Below are positions 1-9,339 of a DNA stretch of 63,394 nt, piece after piece. The stretch comes from Thecamonas trahens ATCC 50062 (taxonomy: Eukaryota; Apusozoa; Apusomonadida; Apusomonadidae), in assembly GCF_000142905.1 (NCBI RefSeq), contig NW_013657613.1, positions 83,699-147,092 of the forward strand, in the 5' to 3' direction. The position numbers were made by a program, and so were the translations under genes. The notes beneath the pieces were generated by a model. It had not been told where the DNA came from. It made no database searches and saw only the letters and a list, made by a program, of their open reading frames with translations. Every line of letters starts with the position of its first letter. The stretch's first letter is position 1.

Positions 1-918
1 GGGGAGCGTGGATGGTTTTTTTGTTGACGATGACGTCGGACGAGATGGCGTACAAGCCGCGTCGTCAAAGTCTGAGAAGTTGATACCAAAAGCAGGGTTG
101 TTGCCTTGGATTTCAACGCCGAAGGTCCGATACGCGCCGCTCCGTCGTCATTGCAGTCCTGATACAAGATGTAAGAGGGGAGGGAACGGACTCGGGATGA
201 GGCAGTAAAAGTCATTAGAAAGGCCTTGAATACGTGAGCCGACTCGGGAGAGTCAGGAGTGAAGATTTGGTGTCTCGCCTTGTTCCCAACCTAATCCAGC
301 TCAGCCCGCTTCATTCTCTGAGGAGACCTAGCTCGAAGACCGCACCTAGTGCTGGGGGGGGGGGGGGGGGGGGAGAGGGTGCCTTCTGTCAACACCGTCC
401 GTCTCCCCTTCATGCCTGTTCCCCCAATCTCAGGCAGTGGCTGGTGACACATGCCACTTGGGATGGACGAATCATGCTGCGGGAGGGAGACAGACACATC
501 ACAGACACACATACATATGTACTTATCGTACATACCCTCCCTCTGTACCTCTCTCTCTCTCTCCCTGATCAGTCACATCACATCATGCCCACGATGCAGG
601 CAGATCGGCTCCTTGCTCATGATCCGCACACACACACATCACACACATCACACACACATCACACACACATCACACACACATCACATACATATCGTACATA
701 CCCTCCCTCTTCACCTCTCTCCCTCCCCGATCAGTCACATCACACATCATGCCCACGATGCAGTCCCAGGCCTGTGCTCTGTCCGGATCGTCGTCCGACG
801 GGAGCAAGGGGAGCAGCAGCAGACCAGGTCACCCCCCCCCCCCCCACCACCACCACCACCACCACCACCTCGCTCCCCCCTCCCTTCCTCCCTCCCCCCC
901 CCCCCCTCCTCCTCGACC
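1..918. other. 5' intergenic/leader region rich in simple repeats
   Basis: No convincing gene is visible. Open frames here are short and dominated by repeats. A 20-base G run lies at about 354-373 and an imperfect (CA)n/ACATCAC array at about 608-690. A segment of about 70 bp at 531-600 is duplicated at about 686-762, with both copies carrying a GATCAGTCACATCACA core and ending in CATGCCCACGATGCAG. Just before position 919 a C/T tract (about 830-915) leads into the start of the kinase gene and probably forms its leader or core promoter. Confidence 0.6.
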
Positions 919-2061
919 ATGGCCACCCGCATCCAGCAGGCGTCTCGGATGCTTGTGGTTGCCCTCGGCGTGGCTGCGGCTGCGGCTGCTGTGGCCTGGA
1001 AGCAACTCGGTCGTCACCCATTGTCATCGCCATTGTCTTTATCGTCTTCATCTTCATCGTCTTCATCCTCATCGTCGGCATCGTCGGCAGCATCAGCGCC
1101 ATACGCCGCATTGTCTGCATTGTCACGCGCCTCGAGTCGACGGGCGGTTAGAGCCAGTCCCGGTGCTGGTCTGGGCGCTCTGGTCAAGATCGGAGGCGCC
1201 GTGCTGGCGCCCAAGACAAGCAAGGTCGATGGCTCGGTGGCTGAGGAGGAGCTGGATCCAGAGGCCATGCATGCCGCTGTGGCTGTCTTGGCAGAGGCCT
1301 GGCGTGTTCATCGCGCCAAAGGCGGCCTCGTCGTCGTCCATGGTGCCGGCTCGTACGGCCATCCCGCGGCAAAGCGCGCCGGCTTGAGATCCACCACCGC
1401 CCGTGATGACCGCAACCGCAGTCGCAACCGTGATCGTGGTGGTGGTGGTGGTGGCTCGTCTCCGAGACCGAGAGCGGCTGCGCCGGGTGTGGCGGCAACC
1501 CGGGCTTCGGTCACGCTGCTCAATGTGCTCCTTGTTCGCGCTCTGGTCGATGCCGGCATTCCGGCCGTCTCAGTCTCGCCCTTTGCGGCCCCGGACCAGA
1601 CGGATCTCATTGCCGCCATGCGCAGGTGCTTGGCAGCGGGCCTTGTTCCGGTAGTCCACGGCGACGTCATCGACCTGGCCGCACCTGCTGTCCTCTCGGG
1701 CGACGTCGTCATGGAGTGGATCGCCGACGCTCTCGCCCCGCAGACCGTTGTCTTCTTCACTGACGTTGCCGGCGTTTACACCGCCGATCCCAAGTACAAT
1801 GCCACTGCCACGCGCATCCCCATTGTTGACGCCACCACTTCCGACGCCGAGCTGGCCGCGCTCACCACCGCACCGCCCGACACCTCGCCCGACGTCACCG
1901 GCGGCCTGCTCACCAAGATCAAGTCGGCGCTGGCCATAGCCCGCACCCTGCCGGGCACACCCGTCGCCATCACCGCCCTGCACGACAGACCGACAGCCCT
2001 GGCCGCTGTCGGTGTGGCCCCACTCGACGCTGCAACCTTTGCCGGCACCCTCATCACATGA
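919..2061 (+). CDS. Isopentenyl phosphate kinase-like amino acid kinase with N-terminal membrane anchor
   Basis: Predicted 380 aa. The core from about residue 92 matches the amino acid kinase fold of isopentenyl phosphate kinase, which phosphorylates isopentenyl phosphate to IPP in the alternative mevalonate route. Visible motifs are LVKIGGAVL (phosphate loop), VVHGAGSYGH (this family has its catalytic His here), SGDVVMEW and FFTDVAGVYTADP (nucleotide site) and TGGLLTKI near the end. The frame stays open upstream to 451, but ATG 919 is chosen because it opens a hydrophobic segment (LVVALGVAAAAAAVAW) after a C/T-rich leader. A poly-Ser tract follows. A basic, Gly-rich insertion (about residues 156-190) interrupts the domain. 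IPK is usually soluble and about 260 aa, so the anchor is unusual. A related kinase such as a uridylate kinase homologue is less likely given GAGSYGH. Confidence 0.82.
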   Translation: MATRIQQASRMLVVALGVAAAAAAVAWKQLGRHPLSSPLSLSSSSSSSSSSSSASSAASAPYAALSALSRASSRRAVRASPGAGLGALVKIGGAVLAPKTSKVDGSVAEEELDPEAMHAAVAVLAEAWRVHRAKGGLVVVHGAGSYGHPAAKRAGLRSTTARDDRNRSRNRDRGGGGGGSSPRPRAAAPGVAATRASVTLLNVLLVRALVDAGIPAVSVSPFAAPDQTDLIAAMRRCLAAGLVPVVHGDVIDLAAPAVLSGDVVMEWIADALAPQTVVFFTDVAGVYTADPKYNATATRIPIVDATTSDAELAALTTAPPDTSPDVTGGLLTKIKSALAIARTLPGTPVAITALHDRPTALAAVGVAPLDAATFAGTLIT

Positions 2062-2074
2062 CGAATTGGTTTAA

Positions 2075-2625
2075 CCCTTTTACGGTACGGAATGGACAAA
2101 GTTGTCCATCGCGCAAGCCGCGCTCCGCGGCGCTCCACTGACGTCGCAACGTCCATCAATCGCGGTAAAGGGTAGAACAATGTGTTAATGGCTGCCACAA
2201 CAGAAAACAGTCGGCGATGCAGAGATGGACGCCGCGATCGCTTGCCATAAAGCTTCCGGCAGGCGAGGCAGTCGCGTTGCACAGTGGCTCGCTGTGGAAA
2301 GTGGTGATGACGAGCAGCTGCTGCAGAGGTGACGACGTCGTTGAGTCTGGAGGACGAGAGCAGGTTGCCAGGAAACGGCACTCGATCGAGTCCTTCCGCG
2401 TAGCAGCAGCGATGTCGTTGCCCACGTTGCACACAAGGGCGTCGCCAGAACAAGCGTCGGGCGGCAGGCCCCACGTGTGAGCCTCGCATCGGGCGCGCCA
2501 CCCACCTCAAGCCGCAGGCCAAGCAGGCGTCGCACAGCGTCGGCCGGTGACCAGAAAGTCAAGCATCATCGAGTTGTTCACTTTGAGACGCGCGACAACG
2601 CGTCCGAACGACCGTAGTGTAAGGG
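2075..2625 (-). mobile_element. piggyBac-like transposon relic flanked by TTAA
   Basis: A 551-bp element sits exactly between two TTAA tetranucleotides (2071-2074 and 2626-2629), the target duplication made by piggyBac transposases. Its ends are imperfect inverted repeats: left begins CCCTTTTACGGT and right, read inwards, begins CCCTTACACTACGGT. GGAC and GTTGTC blocks are shared further in. The left end also has a subterminal GGACAAAGTTGTCC palindrome. On the minus strand the interior retains a piggyBac-style cysteine-rich C-terminus. Full-length piggyBac elements are 2-3 kb, so most of this one is deleted. It fills the gap between the convergent stops of the flanking genes. Confidence 0.62.
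2156..2510 (-). pseudogene. Degenerate piggyBac transposase C-terminus (cysteine-rich domain)
   Basis: Minus-strand reading shows an HHFP segment, then CLACRKLYGKRSR (about 2270-2234), then, after a one-base frame change, RGVHLCIADCF (about 2236-2204) and a stop at 2156-2158. The order HFP / CxxC / GKR / LCxxxCF / end is that of the C-terminal zinc-binding domain of piggyBac-family transposases. The middle cysteine pair is not visible and the catalytic DDD domain is absent, so the fragment is dead. It points toward the left terminal repeat, as expected for an internally deleted copy. Confidence 0.5.
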
Positions 2626-2637
2626 TTAAGATAATGG

Positions 2638-3552
2638 CTACGCCGCCTTCATGTGCGGCCGCGACCTCTTGCGCCAGCGACGACGCGGAGCGAGCAGTGC
2701 TGGCAGAGCAATGCCTGTGACGGCGGCAAAGATGGACGTCGCCACTTGAGTAAACCACCGGTAGTAGAGGGCGTGGTCGGCGATAGCGCGGATGGATGTC
2801 GACTCGATGACCGGCGGCGGAGCGAGCATGTAGTTGAGGTTGACGCCCGTCAGCAGCGAGCCAAAGCCGAGGACCCAGACCTGGTACATGGCCCACCAGC
2901 CAAAGCCAAACGCCATCCACGCCCCACGCCGCGGCAGGACAGGGATGATGCCGGTGACCATGAGAACCAGCGGAGCGCCAGCAATGATGATGTGCTGGAC
3001 AAAGAACGAGTACAGCTCAAGCGAGCCCGGCGTGTACGTCCGCAGGTCCGGCATGAGCAAGGCCATCCACGGCGCCCACTGAACAAACAGATGCATGTTG
3101 AACAAGACCACACCAAGGCTCGATCGCGGCGCCATGAGCACAATGACAAGGACGAGCGAGAAGATGTGGCACGGCTGGAGCAGAAAGGCCAGCGATCCCT
3201 TGGCCATCTTCCACCCTACCGTCCGCACCAGGATGGCAAACAGGAGCAAGCCCGTCCCAGCACAAGCGAGACGGACAGCGCCATGCACCGGCTTCAAACG
3301 CGGACCCACAGCCTTCTTTCCGATCCGCGAGCAGCCCCAAGCCACGACAGCCAAGTAGACAGCAGAAAAAGCCACGAGCTCCACAAAATGCTGTTCCGGC
3401 GACAGAAACCACGTCCCTGCCTTTGCTGATGTGTCCGGCAAATAAGCATCCGCCGGGAGAATGTCATTCGATGCCACGGCCACCACCAATTGGCCTCCCA
3501 TCGCCACACCACCCTCCAACCACTCGTTCATCACTTGAAGCAAATTCGACAT
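2638..3552 (-). CDS. TMEM164-like multipass membrane protein (YwaF family)
   Basis: Predicted 304 aa with about seven hydrophobic segments and a basic C-terminus (RRRWRKRSRP). It resembles TMEM164 of animals (about 297 aa), described as an acyltransferase in ether phospholipid remodelling. The conserved LLQPCH stretch carries the Cys and His expected around the family active site. Other recognisable segments are LFNMHLFVQWAP, VQHIIIAGAPL and the late NYM. ATG 3552 is preferred over the open extension to 3639 because the extra 29 residues are a repetitive WLARLARLAR stretch from a small repeat and because the length then matches the family. The stop lies 8 bp from the TTAA of the adjacent transposon relic. 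Confidence 0.72.
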   Translation of the reverse strand: MSNLLQVMNEWLEGGVAMGGQLVVAVASNDILPADAYLPDTSAKAGTWFLSPEQHFVELVAFSAVYLAVVAWGCSRIGKKAVGPRLKPVHGAVRLACAGTGLLLFAILVRTVGWKMAKGSLAFLLQPCHIFSLVLVIVLMAPRSSLGVVLFNMHLFVQWAPWMALLMPDLRTYTPGSLELYSFFVQHIIIAGAPLVLMVTGIIPVLPRRGAWMAFGFGWWAMYQVWVLGFGSLLTGVNLNYMLAPPPVIESTSIRAIADHALYYRWFTQVATSIFAAVTGIALPALLAPRRRWRKRSRPHMKAA

Positions 3553-4252
3553 TGCACGATCCCGCCACAAGCCACAGCCAACACAGAGCCAAACGAGCCA
3601 ACGAGCCAAACGAGCCAAACGAGCCAACCAACCAGCCACTCACTCAGCCAGCCGCCTCTTCACACCACAACCTCAGCAAGACACGTTCCGACCACGTGGA
3701 TGCTGTTGTGTGTGGTTTGTCCAGGAAACAAAAGTCAAGTATACCGCTCCCCCCTCCCCCTTCCCCCCCCCCCCCCTCCCCGCCCGCCACGCCTCGTGCC
3801 AAACTCTGCCGGTGAGTCAGCCAATGGTCGTTTAGCGCGTGCGGGAGCGGAAGCGTGCATTTTTTGGGGAGGAGGGAGGGAGGGGCCCATTTGGAATTAT
3901 TTCCCCTCTAAGCATCTTGACCTCGGCTGGGCAGGGAGGGTGGGTGGTAAGGAGAAGGCGATGATGGAGCGGAGGACGTGTGGCATGATAGTAGCATTTG
4001 TGATGTGTGCGTGGGTACAACGGGAGGGCTACTGACGTATCACTTGTCATGGGCGTATGGTATTTTTCTGCAAGAAGTGGACAAATTGCGCGCTTGGCGT
4101 GCATACGATGGACGTACCATATGGACATATCAATTATGCCATGGCTCACAGAGCCGATTCTTCCGGGGATCGTCGACACTGGGCAGATAGTGGTCGAGAT
4201 CCGCCGTCGACGACTGGCTAGTTCATCGCCATCACCTCTCTCTCTCATCGTG
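3553..4252. other. Divergent promoter region
   Basis: About 700 bp separates two divergent genes. It contains the AGCCAA/CGAGCC small repeat (about 3590-3640), a C-rich tract (about 3745-3785), a purine tract (about 3868-3895) and a CT-rich leader (4226-4250) just before the dehydratase start. No further gene was recognised. Confidence 0.5.
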
Positions 4253-5335
4253 ATGCTCCACGGCGCACGACAGCTGGCGAGACAGACGACAAGGTTGGCG
4301 GTAACGAGTACAAGTGCGATGGCAGGTACTATGACGGGCGGCAAGCCGATGATGGGGCTGGCGATGAGCTCTGAAAGCAAGATCGACGAGCCGGCAGCAG
4401 TGGCGTCATGGCGGAAGGAGATGATGGCCAACGACGCGGTGGTCCGCGGCCCCGAGATCCTCGCCCCCTGGCCGCTTGAGGCATACACTGCGCTTGTGGA
4501 CTCCAAGATCGCAGCCAAGGTGGCATCGCCCGAGGCTGCTATTTTTGCTGCCGCCGACGACCATGCCGACGGCAGAGCTGGCCGCCAGCTCCCGCTCAAC
4601 GCTCAATGGCTCTACTTCAAGAACAGTCTCCCAACTGACGCCCTCGACGACGACGGCTACGAGCGGAGCTATGCCCCGCCTCACCCCTTTAACCTCCGTA
4701 TGTTTGCTGGTGGCTCAGTCGAGGCCTTTGCCCCTCTCGCCGTGGGCATGCACGTCGAGGAGCGGACCGTGGTCGAGGACGTGACCTTCAAGGCCGGCTC
4801 GGCCTTTGACATGGTCTTTGTCACTCTCAAGTCGTCCTACGTCGACGTCTCCCGCCCGCATGCAGAGTCCACAGTCCGCATCGATCGCCGCCGCTTCATG
4901 TACCGCCCGCCTGTCGAGTATCTTCTCCCGGACGCCCGCGAGCCCAATCCGGAGGCCGACGCCCTCATCGCCGACGCCCTCGTCTCCCTCGACCTCTCGT
5001 GGTCAACCGTCGACCTGTTCCGCTACTCAGCGTTGACCTACAACGGCCATCGCATCCACTATGACGCTCCCTACTGCGCCAAGGAGGGCTTCCGCGCTCC
5101 TGTCGTCCACGGTCCGCTCACCGCCTCAGCCATGCTCTCGCTCCTCCGTGGCCATCTTCCTCTGGAGGACGTCATCGCCTTTGACTATCGCCTCGTCTCG
5201 CCGCTTCTTGCCGACGACCAGATGACGCTGCTGCTGAGCACGGGCTCGAGCGACTCGCGCTACACCCTCAAGGTTCTCGACAAGGACAGCTACGTGGCCG
5301 CTGTCGGCCTCGCCACCGTCGCCAAGCCCATCTAA
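4253..5335 (+). CDS. HTD2-type 3-hydroxyacyl-thioester dehydratase (hot-dog fold)
   Basis: Predicted 360 aa. The C-terminal half has the signature YSALTYNGHRIHYD followed by VVHGPLTASAML, typical of the fungal/animal mitochondrial type 2 3-hydroxyacyl-ACP dehydratase (Htd2) and of the related mesaconyl-C4-CoA hydratases. The N-terminal half (PLNAQWLYF, then FAGGSVEAFAPL) is the degenerate first hot-dog domain of these double hot-dog enzymes. The family dehydrates 3-hydroxyacyl-ACP in mitochondrial fatty acid synthesis. ATG 4253 gives an N-terminus rich in Arg, Ser and Thr without acidic residues, consistent with a mitochondrial presequence; the frame remains open upstream to 4007. Mesaconyl-CoA or itaconyl-CoA hydratase activity cannot be excluded. 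Confidence 0.78.
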   Translation: MLHGARQLARQTTRLAVTSTSAMAGTMTGGKPMMGLAMSSESKIDEPAAVASWRKEMMANDAVVRGPEILAPWPLEAYTALVDSKIAAKVASPEAAIFAAADDHADGRAGRQLPLNAQWLYFKNSLPTDALDDDGYERSYAPPHPFNLRMFAGGSVEAFAPLAVGMHVEERTVVEDVTFKAGSAFDMVFVTLKSSYVDVSRPHAESTVRIDRRRFMYRPPVEYLLPDAREPNPEADALIADALVSLDLSWSTVDLFRYSALTYNGHRIHYDAPYCAKEGFRAPVVHGPLTASAMLSLLRGHLPLEDVIAFDYRLVSPLLADDQMTLLLSTGSSDSRYTLKVLDKDSYVAAVGLATVAKPI

Positions 5336-5375
5336 CGACACACACACACACACACACACACGTATACAGTTTGTC

Positions 5376-7736
5376 TTACGGTGATGTAGCTGACAGATCA
5401 AAGTCGGCAGAGTCGAGGTCAAAGTCATCCGAACAAAACGAGGTCACCAGCCCGGTCTCGTCACCACCATCGGCGCCCAGCAGCGAGTTCTGCGTTTGCG
5501 AGGCGAGAAAGGCGTCGACGTCACGCTCCAACTCCTCGTCGCGGCCAGAGCCGTCACTATCACTATCAAACTCAAGATCCACGTCGTCTCCGCCCCCACC
5601 GCCACTGCCGGACATGTTGGACATGCTCGACATGCTCGACAGGTCTCCAAGATCTTCCAGCTCGGCAGAGAGGTTGCCGAGAGCATAGGTGCCGGATCCG
5701 GATCCGCTGTGAGCTCCAGCCTCGGGCTCGGCCTCAGCGTCAGCCTCGCTCCTGCTCATACTCTTGCTTCTGCTCCCACACTCACTGCCGTCGACGCTTC
5801 CGTGTCCACTGCTGCCACTCCTGCTCTTTGGCGGAGGTTGCACAGCTCGACGGCGGCGGGTGCGGGTGCGAGGCTGGCTGTGGGCCACGTTGTCAGTCGA
5901 CTCGAAGGCAGCCAGCCTTGCGGCCGATGCCGACGACGCAGTCCTGCGTAGCTGGATTGGGTCACGGGTCGGCATGGTCGGATCCGCCGGCTGGAGCCAC
6001 GGCTTGACCGACGCCATCGAGTAGTTGGACGTGAGCCGTGAGCCAAAGACCCGGCCGCTCCCCACTGACCTCGACTCCGACTCGTCGGCATCTAGCTCAA
6101 CAGCCTTCGCCTTGGTCGCCATCAGTCGGTCAAACTCGTCCTGGCTCAGACCGAGCGCAGCCGCAGTAAGCGGTGGCAGCTCAAGGACGTCAAAGTTGGC
6201 CGGCTCGGCGAAGCCTCCGGACGATGCAGTCTCGCGGGCAGCGCCGAGGCGCGTCGACGCACCGGCGGCTTCGGCCACAGTGGCGGCGTCGCGGGCGCGC
6301 TGAAGGCGGCGGGCGGCCGCGGCGCGATCGGCCGCCGATGCGCCGTACGCCATCTGCAACCGGTCGCCCTTGGGCCCGGCTTGGGTCTTTGTCCGGTGCT
6401 TGCGGCGCTCGCGCCGACGCGCCTCGGCAGGCAAACCGGCGCGCCGGGTCTGCAGCTTGCGGCCGACCCGTCGCTCGACCTCGGCGGCCGCAGCCTGCGA
6501 GCGGGCAGCGAGCGAGCGCAAGCGCTGAGCAACCGACTCCACACCGGGCGTTCGCGCTGCAATCTCGGCACCAATTGAGTACGCTTTGGCGGCGTCGGCG
6601 TGGTGGCGGAGATGGTCGTGCTCGACTGCAATGTTGTTAAAAACGCCAAGGATGGTGCGGAGCATGGCGGCGTCGCCGGGCACCTGCACAATGTGCGACT
6701 CCGCCTCTTCGCCCGAGGCCACAGCCGTAAACCGCGAGAAAAACTCGCGAATGTATGGTGCAAGCAACGACTTGGCCTCTATCCCTGCCTGCAGCGCATC
6801 TTCGTGTGCGTCGAGCTTGGAGTGGCACGCGCTCATGTTGAGCAGCGTTTGCGCCACCGCAAGCTCGTCGCCGGCCTCAGACTCGAGCCGCAGCGCGGCT
6901 GCAAGCAGCCGCAACGCCGTCCGTGGCCGCTTGATCCGCCGCTGCAGGAGCGCAGCGTTGTTGAGCCACGCAGCTTCCAGCCGCGCCTCGCCAAACTTGG
7001 CCAGCGCTGCTTCGGCCGCAGCCAGTAGCACCGACGCTGTCCGTTCCACCGCACCGGCCGACGGCGGAACCATGACTGATGCCGAGCCAAACTTGCGCGC
7101 GTCGGCCAAGCTCGGCAGCAGGCCCTTGGCATCGTTAGCAGGACTCGCTGCCGCATCAAGCAGCAACGCCGCCGCCGCTGCTGTGGTGTACTCGATGAGA
7201 TGATGAGCAGCACGGGTAGCATGATCCGAGCTCGCGCCGTAGCCCCTGATAGTCAACCGCAGTCGCTCGCGCAGAACTGCATAGCCATGTGGAGTATCCA
7301 GCGCCGCCAGCGATGGCGGATGATCCGCCACATCTCCCAGCTCGGCCAACCGCGCTGCGAGCTTTGCGTCGGGCCGCCGCTCTGTCTGCGACACTGTCGA
7401 CGACGATGACGCCGGCCGCTCCGACCGTCCCACCAAGCCGCTGGTAGCAGATACATCTGTTGACCGAGCTGACCACTCATGCGAGCCGTCATCCGACGCA
7501 TCGAGAGAGAACGAGTCGAGATGGTCATCATGATGATAAGGATCATCGACGTCGGGGTCATCACCATGATTGTCGCCATTGCCTCCATGGTGCTCTGCGC
7601 TATCTGAAGGACCATGATCACGGTCTGTCGCGAGACCAGCGTCTGTTGTCGGCGATGCGGTGACGACGACCCATCCGTCAGCACTCTCGTCATCAGTCAC
7701 ACCAACCGCACCGCCATCTCTGTCCGACTGCGACAT
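5376..7736 (-). CDS. TPR-containing protein of unknown function
   Basis: Predicted 786 aa, starting at the ATG that follows a C/T-rich leader (minus strand, about 7740-7800); the frame stays open upstream to 8306 through low-complexity sequence. The first 170 residues are acidic and Ser/Asp/His-rich. The middle holds helical repeats with TPR character (AAWLNNAALLQRR, TALRLLAAALRLE, AQTLLNMSACHSK, then IGVFNNIAVEHDHL-like pairs). A basic, Ala/Arg-rich coiled region follows, then an acidic tail with Gly/Ser runs ending in DFDL repeats. TPR proteins are scaffolds; no partner or catalytic domain is visible. It ends 40 bp from the convergent dehydratase gene, across a (CA)n run. Confidence 0.7.
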   Translation of the reverse strand: MSQSDRDGGAVGVTDDESADGWVVVTASPTTDAGLATDRDHGPSDSAEHHGGNGDNHGDDPDVDDPYHHDDHLDSFSLDASDDGSHEWSARSTDVSATSGLVGRSERPASSSSTVSQTERRPDAKLAARLAELGDVADHPPSLAALDTPHGYAVLRERLRLTIRGYGASSDHATRAAHHLIEYTTAAAAALLLDAAASPANDAKGLLPSLADARKFGSASVMVPPSAGAVERTASVLLAAAEAALAKFGEARLEAAWLNNAALLQRRIKRPRTALRLLAAALRLESEAGDELAVAQTLLNMSACHSKLDAHEDALQAGIEAKSLLAPYIREFFSRFTAVASGEEAESHIVQVPGDAAMLRTILGVFNNIAVEHDHLRHHADAAKAYSIGAEIAARTPGVESVAQRLRSLAARSQAAAAEVERRVGRKLQTRRAGLPAEARRRERRKHRTKTQAGPKGDRLQMAYGASAADRAAAARRLQRARDAATVAEAAGASTRLGAARETASSGGFAEPANFDVLELPPLTAAALGLSQDEFDRLMATKAKAVELDADESESRSVGSGRVFGSRLTSNYSMASVKPWLQPADPTMPTRDPIQLRRTASSASAARLAAFESTDNVAHSQPRTRTRRRRAVQPPPKSRSGSSGHGSVDGSECGSRSKSMSRSEADAEAEPEAGAHSGSGSGTYALGNLSAELEDLGDLSSMSSMSNMSGSGGGGGDDVDLEFDSDSDGSGRDEELERDVDAFLASQTQNSLLGADGGDETGLVTSFCSDDFDLDSADFDLSATSP

Positions 7737-8359
7737 GTTTGGCGCCAAGGAGGTGAGGACGGAGGGAGGGGGAAGGGGGGCGAGTTGGGGAGGATGGCGA
7801 GAGATAGAGGTAGTCTGAGGGCGAAGCAGAGAGTGTGGTAGCCTTCTTATATGCAGGGGCAAGGAGGCGGAGTGAGGTGTTGTCGGTAAGAGATTATGAC
7901 TACGTGGGGGAGGGAAGGGAAGCTGACTGCGGGCAGGTGGTCGTCCTCGTTGATCACGATCGCACCCAACCAACTGTGGTGATCGATCAACCGGTTGGTG
8001 ATGGGAGAAGGATGGAGAAGGGGAAAGCAACACAACGTGAAGGGCAAGGGCGACCATCTGCATACACATACAACATAGTAAACACCGCAAGGTCGGTGTG
8101 TATGGTAACGGGAAACAAAGATGCACATGTCTATCATCCTCACACCATCTTGCTATTTCACCTTGACTTGGTTTTGCCATGATCAACAAAAGGTCGTCAA
8201 GTTTGCATGCGTCCGAAACAAGGACGATCATGACAAGAGGGGGTGAGGAGCCGGGCAGAGGTGACCTGGTATAGGCAAGGGGAAGAGTACAAGCAAGAGC
8301 AAGCACTTCTCTCTAAGGAAAGAGAGAGGGTGTTACTGAGCGAGGAGGGGAGGAAAAAC
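7737..8359. other. Divergent promoter region
   Basis: About 620 bp lies between divergent starts. It contains a G-rich plus-strand tract near 7745-7800 (C/T-rich leader of the minus gene) and a GAGAG/CAAGAGCAAG purine stretch (8275-8355) before the DEP-PH start. No gene recognised. Confidence 0.5.
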
Positions 8360-9328
8360 ATGGCTGCTACCGGTAACAGAGCAGGAGCAGGAGCGAGAGC
8401 AGGAGCAGGAGCAGCGGAAGGTGGAGAGGGAGACGGGCGGCCTGTGTTGAAGCTGAAGGAGTTGACGGCGCTTGCGCGCAACTTCCGTCAAGGAGTGCGT
8501 GTGCAGGATCGGTACATCAAGAAGGAGTGCTTCCCGCAAGCCTTTGTTGGCTCTGAAGCTGTGACCTTTCTGGTGGAGGAGGCGCTAGCCGATGACCGCG
8601 ACGAGGCCGTGCGGCTGGGTCAGTGCCTTGCAGACGCGGGCATCTTCTTCCACGTCGGTGGTGGGGGTTCGTTTGTGGACGGAACAGAGCTGTATCAGTT
8701 CCAGGAACATGATCTAAGGCCGGACGATGGCGATGAGGCTGTCCCGCTGGGTGGCGATGATGCTATGTATTTGGCTTCAAAGTCGGGCTTTCTCCACAAG
8801 AAGGGCAAGTCCAAGTTTACCTCGTTCAAGAAGCGATGGTTTGTCCTTGCCAATGCCTTTCTCTTCTACTACAAAAAGCGGAACGATGTCCATCCACAAG
8901 GCGACGTGCCGCTGCTGGGTGCTACGCTCTTGCGATCCAAGGCCAAGGATGAGGCCGGGATGGAGCTGACCACCGCTCACAACTCGCGCACCTTTCATAT
9001 TGTGGCCGAGAACGAAGCCGAGCTTGGCGAGTGGATGTTTGCCATTGGCAAGGTCATGGCCAAACTTGCGCGATTTGACTCGTCCCCGACGCTTGCGCCG
9101 CGCCCGCCGCATCCGCCGACCGCGCTCTCGATCTTTGCCCGTGGTATGGTCGATAGCTTTGATGCGACGGCAGTGCTGAAGGCGGTGCGCGGACTGAGTT
9201 CTGTGGCCTTTGCTGAGGTTGATCTGGAGCGGGAGCACCTGCTTGTTCATCTGTCATCGCTGTTTGAGCCTGTCGAGCCTGTTCTCGCGGCCATCGAGAT
9301 GTGCGGCATGTTGCCTGTTCTAGAGTAA
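8360..9328 (+). CDS. DEP and PH domain signalling protein
   Basis: Predicted 322 aa. After a Gly/Ala-rich start, residues 33-117 form a DEP domain (VQDRYIKKECFPQAFVGSEA, FLVEEALADDRDEAVRLGQ, GIFFHV, FVDGTELYQF). Residues 139-234 form a PH domain (KSGFLHKKG, FKKRWFVLANAFLFYYKK, RTFHIVAENEAELGEWMFAI) with its invariant C-terminal Trp. The arrangement resembles pleckstrin, which binds phosphoinositides at the plasma membrane. The last 60 residues (DATAVLKAVRGLSSVAFAEV ... PVLAAIEMCGM) look like the ferredoxin-like fold of heavy-metal-associated domains without the CxxC. ATG 8360 is the first Met before the domain. The stop lies 11 bp from the convergent gene's stop. Confidence 0.85.
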   Translation: MAATGNRAGAGARAGAGAAEGGEGDGRPVLKLKELTALARNFRQGVRVQDRYIKKECFPQAFVGSEAVTFLVEEALADDRDEAVRLGQCLADAGIFFHVGGGGSFVDGTELYQFQEHDLRPDDGDEAVPLGGDDAMYLASKSGFLHKKGKSKFTSFKKRWFVLANAFLFYYKKRNDVHPQGDVPLLGATLLRSKAKDEAGMELTTAHNSRTFHIVAENEAELGEWMFAIGKVMAKLARFDSSPTLAPRPPHPPTALSIFARGMVDSFDATAVLKAVRGLSSVAFAEVDLEREHLLVHLSSLFEPVEPVLAAIEMCGMLPVLE

Positions 9329-9339
9329 GGAGCGAAGAT

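Noticed and set aside
8-533. Short open frames at the left edge
   Set aside because: They are short, have no recognisable domain and include G-run translations; no evidence for a gene end entering from outside the window.
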